Source: Firmicutes bacterium HGW-Firmicutes-3 (GTDB taxonomy: Bacteria; Bacillota; Clostridia; Lachnospirales; Vallitaleaceae). Taken from it: a DNA stretch of 36,822 nucleotides. The notes beneath the pieces were generated by a model. It was not told the DNA's origin and did no database searches. It was given only the letters and a program-made list of their open reading frames with translations. The position numbers were made by a program, and so were the translations under genes. The stretch's first letter is position 1, and every line of letters begins with the position of its first letter. The stretch is taken from the NCBI GenBank assembly GCA_002841435.1, contig PGZS01000010.1:1-36822 (forward strand). Reading direction: 5' to 3'. Of the stretch, positions 31,703 to 36,822 are shown piece after piece.

Positions 31703-34171
31703 ATGAAAATGAAAACCAAGATTTTATTAACAATTTTACCAATACTTATTATTGGTATTATATCTACGAATATAGCGTTTGGAATGTTCTTCCAAAATTT
31801 CATTCTTCAAAGTGAGGAGGATAAAATTCGGGTGTCAGCAGATTACATTTACACTTTCTTAGAGGAAAAGTTGACTGCTTATTTAGGGACAGTTAATGAT
31901 TGGTCTCATTGGGATGACACTTACTTTTTTGTGGAAAACTCAAATGAAAACTATGTAGATTTGAACTTGACAGAGAGTTCCTTGGATTCTATTAATATTA
32001 GCTTTATTGTGATCTTAAACAGTGATGATAAGATTATGCATCAGTCGTATTATAGTTTTGAAGAAGAAAAAATCACGGACTTCCCTCTGGATTTAATAAA
32101 ACATTTCGAAAAAGTGCTGAAATTTTCGAAATCGGCGGAAGATGTTACCGGAGTTATTAGTATAGGTGATAGTTATTATATCGTTGCTTCTAGTCTTATA
32201 ACGGATTCTTTAGAAAAAGAAAGTGCCAATGGTAAATTAATAATTGGAAGAGAAATCGATCGTAATATGATTACTCAAATTGAAAAAGCTTCAGGGATTG
32301 TTATAAGTGATATGAACGTTATCAGCGAGACAAAACAAACATATGAAAGTGATAGACCCAATATTGTTGAGATTAATTACGATGAATATGATGACAATAT
32401 AATAAATATCAAAGCCATGATCCCAAATAAATATGATCTTAATGCCTCAACTATATTTTCAATTATCATGACAAGAGATTTATATTTAAGAGGTATGAAA
32501 CAGGCCTTTGATTTTTCGGTTATAAATACAACAGTAAGTCTGATTATTTCATTTATTATATTTTTACTTCTGGGTAAATTTATTACACAGCCTTTTACGG
32601 AGCTTATGAATGACGTTCTAAAAATTGATTTGACAAAATCTGGCATACACGCTATTCCAGAAAGTGGAAAAGATGAGTTTTCATTTTTGCGTAAGTCAAT
32701 TAATGTATTAATGAATAAAGTTGTAAACGGTCAAAATGAACTCACAGAAAGTAAAGAAGAATTTCACACTACTTTGATATCGATTGGGGAGGGTATTATA
32801 AGAGTCGATAATAACAGTAAAATTAAGTTCATGAACCCGGTCGCAGAGAAAATGACGGGATGGTCATTAAATGAGTCTCAAAATGAGGATTTGGATGCTG
32901 TGTTAATAATTAGGGAAGAAGTTGGAGAAGAATTGCTTGGAAATTTAGCGGAAATGGTATTTGAAAGCGAAAATACAGTTAAAATATCAAACAATAATAG
33001 GGTTATTGCAAAAAACGGTGATACAGTGGATGTTGAAATTACTGCAGCACCAATAAAGAATTTAAATGGCGCTATGATGGGATGCGTACTCGCAATTAAT
33101 GATATTACCGAGAACAGAAAAAAACAAAAACATATCGAGTATTTGAGTTATAGAGATATCCTTACTGGTGTGTATAATCGCAGTTTTTATGAGAAGAAGT
33201 TGAAAGAATTCGAAGAAAAAGAAGACGCCTCTGTTAGCATGATTATCATTGATGTGAATGGATTAAAGCTAACAAATGATGCTTTTGGTCACGAGACGGG
33301 GGATCGTTTATTAATCAAAGTGGCTGAAGGCATTGAAAGAAGTATTCGAGATCAGGACATGGTCTGTAGAATTGGTGGAGATGAATTTGTTATTTTTCTC
33401 CCGAGGGCAAATTCTGAAGAAGTAATAAGTATTATTACGCGTTTGCATGCAGCAATAGAAAAGGAAAAAATTGAAAATATACCCATATCTGTATCCAGTG
33501 GTTGGGCGACTAAGCAACATAAAAATGAAATAATGGAGTCTGTTTTTAAGCTTGCAGAAGACATGATGTACCACAATAAGTCTTCAGATAATAAAAGTCA
33601 GCGCCATCAGACAATTCAGATTATTATGAAGACATTATTTGAAAAGAACCCAAGAGAAGAAGCCCATTCCAAGCGCGTCTCCGATCTTTGTTTAAGGATT
33701 GGAGAACAGATGGAGATGGACCCATCCAAGATTAAGAACTTGCAGACAGCCGGATTGCTTCACGATATTGGGAAAATAGGTATTGGTAATGATTATTTAG
33801 ATAAAGCAGGGCCTTTAAGCGAAATAGAATGGTTAGAAATCAGAAAACATCCTCAGATTAGCCACAATATCTTAAGCTCAGTCAATGACTATGGACCACT
33901 AGCGGATATTGTATTATCACACCATGAAAGATGGGACGGAAAAGGATATCCAAATGGGCTGGCAGGTGAAGAAATACCTTTGGAATCTCGAATTATAGCT
34001 TTAGCCGATGCTTATGACGCCATGATTAGCGACAGACCTTACCGAATGGGAATGAAAGAGGAAGAAGCGCTTGTGATCATAGCAAATGAAGCAGGTATGC
34101 AGTTTGATCCTAAAGTTGTCGATATTTTTCTTAAAAAAGTAATGTACAGTAACGACACCGACTTAGAGTAG
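31703..34171 (+). CDS. CHASE4-PAS-GGDEF-HD-GYP cyclic di-GMP enzyme
   Basis: 822 codons, ATG behind GAGG. A helix is at residues 7-29. A CHASE4 sensor follows outside (NDWSHWDDTYFFVENSNENYVDLNL) to about residue 260, then a second helix near 275-295 and a HAMP-like linker. A PAS domain covers about residues 350-475 (EGIIRVDNNSKIKFMNPVAEKMTGW). The GGDEF domain runs about 490-640 with RIGGDEFVIF, plus the RDQD inhibitory site five residues before it. The HD-GYP domain fills the rest (HSKRVSDL, LLHDIGKIGI, HHERWDGKGYP, DAYDAMISDRPYR). Both the synthesis and breakdown sites look intact. Confidence 0.95.
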   Translation: MKMKTKILLTILPILIIGIISTNIAFGMFFQNFILQSEEDKIRVSADYIYTFLEEKLTAYLGTVNDWSHWDDTYFFVENSNENYVDLNLTESSLDSINISFIVILNSDDKIMHQSYYSFEEEKITDFPLDLIKHFEKVLKFSKSAEDVTGVISIGDSYYIVASSLITDSLEKESANGKLIIGREIDRNMITQIEKASGIVISDMNVISETKQTYESDRPNIVEINYDEYDDNIINIKAMIPNKYDLNASTIFSIIMTRDLYLRGMKQAFDFSVINTTVSLIISFIIFLLLGKFITQPFTELMNDVLKIDLTKSGIHAIPESGKDEFSFLRKSINVLMNKVVNGQNELTESKEEFHTTLISIGEGIIRVDNNSKIKFMNPVAEKMTGWSLNESQNEDLDAVLIIREEVGEELLGNLAEMVFESENTVKISNNNRVIAKNGDTVDVEITAAPIKNLNGAMMGCVLAINDITENRKKQKHIEYLSYRDILTGVYNRSFYEKKLKEFEEKEDASVSMIIIDVNGLKLTNDAFGHETGDRLLIKVAEGIERSIRDQDMVCRIGGDEFVIFLPRANSEEVISIITRLHAAIEKEKIENIPISVSSGWATKQHKNEIMESVFKLAEDMMYHNKSSDNKSQRHQTIQIIMKTLFEKNPREEAHSKRVSDLCLRIGEQMEMDPSKIKNLQTAGLLHDIGKIGIGNDYLDKAGPLSEIEWLEIRKHPQISHNILSSVNDYGPLADIVLSHHERWDGKGYPNGLAGEEIPLESRIIALADAYDAMISDRPYRMGMKEEEALVIIANEAGMQFDPKVVDIFLKKVMYSNDTDLE

Positions 34172-34179
34172 GCCACGAC

Positions 34180-34208
34180 ATAAGTCTTCATATTTAATAT
34201 GGCTTTTT
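34180..34208 (+). terminator. Weak terminator candidate
   Basis: GCCA and TGGC bracket a CATATT/AATATG palindrome, followed by seven T's at 34204-34210. The stem is poor. The rest of 34211-34433 shows no gene. Confidence 0.35.
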
Positions 34209-34433
34209 TTGAGAGAAATAGGAAAAAAATATAGTAATATTGATAAGTAGTAAAGCTTTGTTGAGGATGTTTTTTAATGATGCATCAGTCATATGCCCTG
34301 TTCATAAAGTATAAAAGATATAAATCGGTTGAAACCATTGTTTTAGTATGTTATAATAATCGAACATCAGTTGGGAATGCTTATTATAGATTGGTTAAAC
34401 ATCCATTAAATAATAAGTTTTGAGAGGTTGTTC

Positions 34434-34796
34434 ATGACAAAAGGACAAATTGAGTCGAAGATAAGCGAAGCGATAAGTAAGTTTGAAATTGAGCAAATGG
34501 GGCGCGGACCAGAGAAGATACGGACCATAATTTTCCAGGATTTGATTATAGTTAGATTGAAGGGTTTTTTAAGCCCATCAGAAAAAAATTTAGCGCAAAA
34601 AGTAGAAGGTATTGAGCTTATAAAAAAAGTAAGAACGGCCCTTTTTGAAAATGCTCGATTAGGTTTAGAAGAAGCTATTAAGTCGGTAATTGATGTAAAT
34701 ATCATTAGTACGCATTCAGATGTGAGCACTAAAACAGGTGAAAAGATTATTGCAGTGGTTGTAGATAGTAATCTTGAAGAAATCATAAATGAATAG
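34434..34796 (+). CDS. MpsC family protein (DUF2294)
   Basis: 120 codons from ATG 34434, six bases from GAGAGG; an in-frame TTG at 34428 has no spacing. The protein is charged and soluble: SEAISKFEIEQMGRGPEKIRTIIFQDLIIVRLKGFLSPSEK and VIDVNIISTHSDVSTKTGEKIIAVVV. This matches DUF2294, called MpsC after a gene near the S. aureus mpsAB locus, whose MpsA and MpsB concentrate inorganic carbon. No mpsA or mpsB is here. The function of MpsC is not known. PEP carboxylase, which uses bicarbonate, is the next gene, after a terminator. Confidence 0.82.
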   Translation: MTKGQIESKISEAISKFEIEQMGRGPEKIRTIIFQDLIIVRLKGFLSPSEKNLAQKVEGIELIKKVRTALFENARLGLEEAIKSVIDVNIISTHSDVSTKTGEKIIAVVVDSNLEEIINE

Positions 34797-34841
34797 ATTT
34801 GGAAGACTTATTGAAGGGTTTTAAACCAGTCAAACAGTTAG

Positions 34842-34883
34842 CCAATAACAATTTCTTTCACAGAAGTTGTTATTGGTTTTTTT
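34842..34883 (+). terminator. Terminator after mpsC-like gene
   Basis: CCAATAACAA (34842-34851) and TTGTTATTGG (34867-34876) pair perfectly, with an inner TTTCT/AGAAG stem, followed by seven T's. Confidence 0.9.
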
Positions 34884-35004
34884 ATTTATTGCATATTAAT
34901 TGTTGAGGAATTAGGAATTAGGAGCCATTTAAGATGTTCAAAGCTTTAAGTTTTAAGTAAAGAAGATAAGAATTAAATATGGGTTAACGAAAGGAGTCAT
35001 GAAG

Positions 35005-36621
35005 ATGATTAAAACACCTACGAGTATGGCGACACAGCATCCGGATAATGCAGATCGATATATTGCAATACAAAATGAACCGGAAGAAGCAATACATGCA
35101 CTAACTTCAATAGAATTTGGAGGGTTAGGTATTGAAGAAATAATGGTTGATTTTGAAGGTAAACTTACACCCTATCACCAGACGTCACAAATCGCCATAG
35201 GGTTGATTAATAAAGGCATTATTCCGGGAGAAAATGTACGTATTACACCAAGAATACCTAATGCAAAGAAAGAACCTATTTTTAGACAGTTAATGAGTAT
35301 TATGTCACTGGTTGAGACCAATATATTGGCCTATAAAATGATGGGTAAGCAAGCAATTTTTGAAACCATAGTGCCCATGATTGAGAATGGACATGAGTTG
35401 ATTCAGTTGCAAGAACGGATAAATTCAGTTATAGAATTAGGTAATAAAAATTATGACATTCAGTTTCCGTTAGATTGTATCAAAATAATTCCCCTAGTTG
35501 AAAGTGTTCCAGCATTGGTGCGTGTTGACGAAATAATGGACGAGTACCATCAGAACCTATTAAAAAAAGGGATTAAGCTTACTGAAATAAGAATCATGTT
35601 TGCAAAATCGGATTCAGCGATGTCCTATGGTCTGATTTCTTCTGTTCTGTCAGTTTTAATTGCTATTGACAAGTCTTATAAGTGGTCAAAAAAGAATAAT
35701 GTAGAAGTGTTACCAATACTCGGATGTGGATCGTTGCCCTTTAGGGGGCATTTGACAGAAGCAAATTTAGAGAACTTGTTAAAAAACTATGCTGGTATTG
35801 CGACATTTACAATACAATCGGGACTACGATATGATCATAGTGAGTCGAGCGCAAAGAGCGTAGTAGAAAAGCTTAAAAATAATAAGTATAGAGAAAGAAC
35901 TAAATCTTATAAAACGACGGATCTAGAGCTCATGCAAGAATTTATCGGCATAGGTACCAAATATTATATGGAAACGTTTTTAAAGGTAATTAATAGCATC
36001 GAATGGATTGGTAAGTTTATTCCTAAAAATCGAGACCGACTTTCTAGTACTAAGACGGGACTTGAATATATTAGAGAAATTGCGTGCTTAAAGGAAGTAG
36101 CAGATTTGGTTCGCGATGAAGCACTTAAAAAAGAGCTTTTAGCTATAAACACAGATGTATCTTGTTCGGTACCTAGAGCGATTTCCTATACTGCGGCCAT
36201 GTATACGCTAGGATTGCCGCCGGAATTCATTGGGACAGGAAGATGCCTGAATGAAATTCAAACAAAATATGGAAAAGAAGGCATAAATAAACTGCTTGAA
36301 TTTTATCCTCAACTCCTAGATGACCTTAAATTTGCTTCAAAATTTGTAAATACAAAAGTTTCCAAAGGTATTATTAACGAAGAATCTAGACAAGAATATA
36401 TGGAAGATATTGATTTGGTTTGTAAATTGCTTAATTTGCAATCAGAGTTTGATGAAGCAAACGAGGATGAGTTCTATCATACGCTTCTTAAATCCATTAG
36501 ACCAATTCTATTGCACCTTACAGGTAAACAAGATGACTTAATTAGTGATAGTGAAGAAGAAATCAAAATTCTAAATGAATGGATTGTTAAAATGGGTAAA
36601 ATCAGAGGCAGTTTAGGTTGA
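35005..36621 (+). CDS. ppcA: Phosphoenolpyruvate carboxylase, archaeal type
   Basis: 538 codons from ATG 35005, which lies 8 bases from AAGGAG; ATG 34999 is only two bases from that site. The length (about 500-540) and the opening IKTPTSMATQHPDNADRY mark the archaeal-type enzyme, distinct from the 900-residue bacterial kind. Further motifs are MFAKSDSAMSYGLISSVLSV, GCGSLPFRGHL and RAISYTAAMYTLGLPPEFIGTGR. It turns PEP and bicarbonate into oxaloacetate. A few Clostridia have this form. It is followed after 4 bases by a 44-codon gene. Confidence 0.95.
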   Translation: MIKTPTSMATQHPDNADRYIAIQNEPEEAIHALTSIEFGGLGIEEIMVDFEGKLTPYHQTSQIAIGLINKGIIPGENVRITPRIPNAKKEPIFRQLMSIMSLVETNILAYKMMGKQAIFETIVPMIENGHELIQLQERINSVIELGNKNYDIQFPLDCIKIIPLVESVPALVRVDEIMDEYHQNLLKKGIKLTEIRIMFAKSDSAMSYGLISSVLSVLIAIDKSYKWSKKNNVEVLPILGCGSLPFRGHLTEANLENLLKNYAGIATFTIQSGLRYDHSESSAKSVVEKLKNNKYRERTKSYKTTDLELMQEFIGIGTKYYMETFLKVINSIEWIGKFIPKNRDRLSSTKTGLEYIREIACLKEVADLVRDEALKKELLAINTDVSCSVPRAISYTAAMYTLGLPPEFIGTGRCLNEIQTKYGKEGINKLLEFYPQLLDDLKFASKFVNTKVSKGIINEESRQEYMEDIDLVCKLLNLQSEFDEANEDEFYHTLLKSIRPILLHLTGKQDDLISDSEEEIKILNEWIVKMGKIRGSLG

Positions 36622-36625
36622 TAAT

Positions 36626-36760
36626 ATGAACGATAAAATAATTCTGGGATTAGAAGAAAGAATTAATGAATTGGAAAAGGAAAACAATGAGCTTATTAGA
36701 CTAGCTGAGACATATTCTAACCTAAAGGGGCCGTCGGAAAATAGCCCTTATCGAAAATAG
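36626..36760 (+). CDS. Small coiled-coil protein, 44 aa, in operon with ppcA
   Basis: 44 codons, ATG four bases after the ppcA stop, so likely translationally coupled; no strong ribosome site of its own is seen (AGG inside the ppcA end). The peptide (ILGLEERINELEKENNELIRLAETYSNL) is one heptad-rich helix with Leu/Ile at a and d positions, then a Pro-containing tail. The shared terminator follows three bases before its stop. I do not recognise it; it may bind PEP carboxylase or be a stand-alone small protein. Confidence 0.6.
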   Translation: MNDKIILGLEERINELEKENNELIRLAETYSNLKGPSENSPYRK

Positions 36761-36789
36761 TATGGCGCTGTGTGTCATACTATTTTTTT
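36754..36789 (+). terminator. Terminator of the ppcA operon
   Basis: ATAGTATG (36757-36764) and CATACTAT (36776-36783) pair perfectly, extended by A/T on both sides, followed by seven T's. It overlaps the stop codon of the small gene. A second palindrome, AAGATGG/CCATCTT, lies at the window end. Confidence 0.9.
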
Positions 36790-36822
36790 GCAAAGAAAAA
36801 GATGGCAAAAAAGAACCATCTT

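Noticed and set aside
32377-33576. Several antisense frames of 74-89 codons over the GGDEF/HD-GYP gene
   Set aside because: They overlap one another and the strong plus-strand domains and have no independent support.
1-36822. CRISPR array, tRNA, rRNA, intact insertion sequence or prophage
   Set aside because: No regularly spaced direct repeats, cloverleaf sequences, ribosomal RNA stretches, transposase genes or phage structural genes were seen.

Overview
The window looks like chromosomal DNA of a low-GC, anaerobic member of the Firmicutes, probably class Clostridia. This rests on AT-rich codon use, strong AGGAGG-type ribosome binding sites, many hairpin-plus-T terminators, a YesM/YesN two-component pair, an archaeal-type PEP carboxylase, MutS2, YhaM and several HD-GYP proteins. 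The genus assignment is open. No tRNA, rRNA, CRISPR array or replication origin was seen.

Layout. Positions 1-3.1 kb (minus strand) hold the start of a response regulator, mutS2 and a GNAT acetyltransferase. From 3.3 to 7.0 kb (plus) come a self-contained 43-codon gene, a DUF692/MNIO-like TIM-barrel protein, a YhaM-type 3'-5' exoribonuclease and an RlmCD-type rRNA uracil methyltransferase. From 7.05 to 9.55 kb are a lone cupin, then a PadR-controlled cluster (padR, cupin, two half-size permease genes, a 49-codon gene) behind a clear palindromic operator. From 9.77 to 11.25 kb is a sigZ-like sigma factor with a Cys-rich tail, next to an arsenite methyltransferase gene (arsM). From 11.25 to 15.1 kb is a graveyard: the 5' part of a group II intron, a truncated AAA ATPase, an unidentified mosaic, a RelB/DinJ antitoxin with truncated toxin, a fragment of the 3' end of an rRNA uracil methyltransferase gene, a deletion derivative of an M56/BlaR1 sensor, and a frameshifted subtilase. 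From 15.3 to 17.1 kb are an HD-GYP phosphodiesterase and a DUF4332 protein.

From 17.2 to 25.3 kb lies a glycan-use locus. A divergent YesN-type regulator and YesM-type kinase face a solute-binding lipoprotein, two permeases and a GH125 exo-alpha-1,6-mannosidase. The kinase and regulator probably sense the sugar and switch on uptake and cleavage of alpha-mannosides. The transporter ATPase is not in the window and is probably a shared one.

From 25.7 to 36.8 kb are a YflT-like stress protein with an N-terminal tandem repeat, a cation diffusion facilitator behind a probable NiCo riboswitch with its own terminator, a TetR/hydrolase-like pair, an AraC-GyrI-DUF3788 triple-domain regulator with a GyrI-like partner, an arsC remnant, a CHASE4-PAS-GGDEF-HD-GYP cyclic-di-GMP enzyme, an MpsC (DUF2294) protein, archaeal-type PEP carboxylase and a 44-codon coiled-coil gene sharing its terminator.

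The candidates most worth following for new biology are the SigZ/ArsM pair, the PadR/half-permease cluster, the MNIO-like protein beside a Cys-containing small gene, and a 16-bp motif shared by the mutS2 and rlmCD leaders. All product assignments come from reading motifs; no database search was run.
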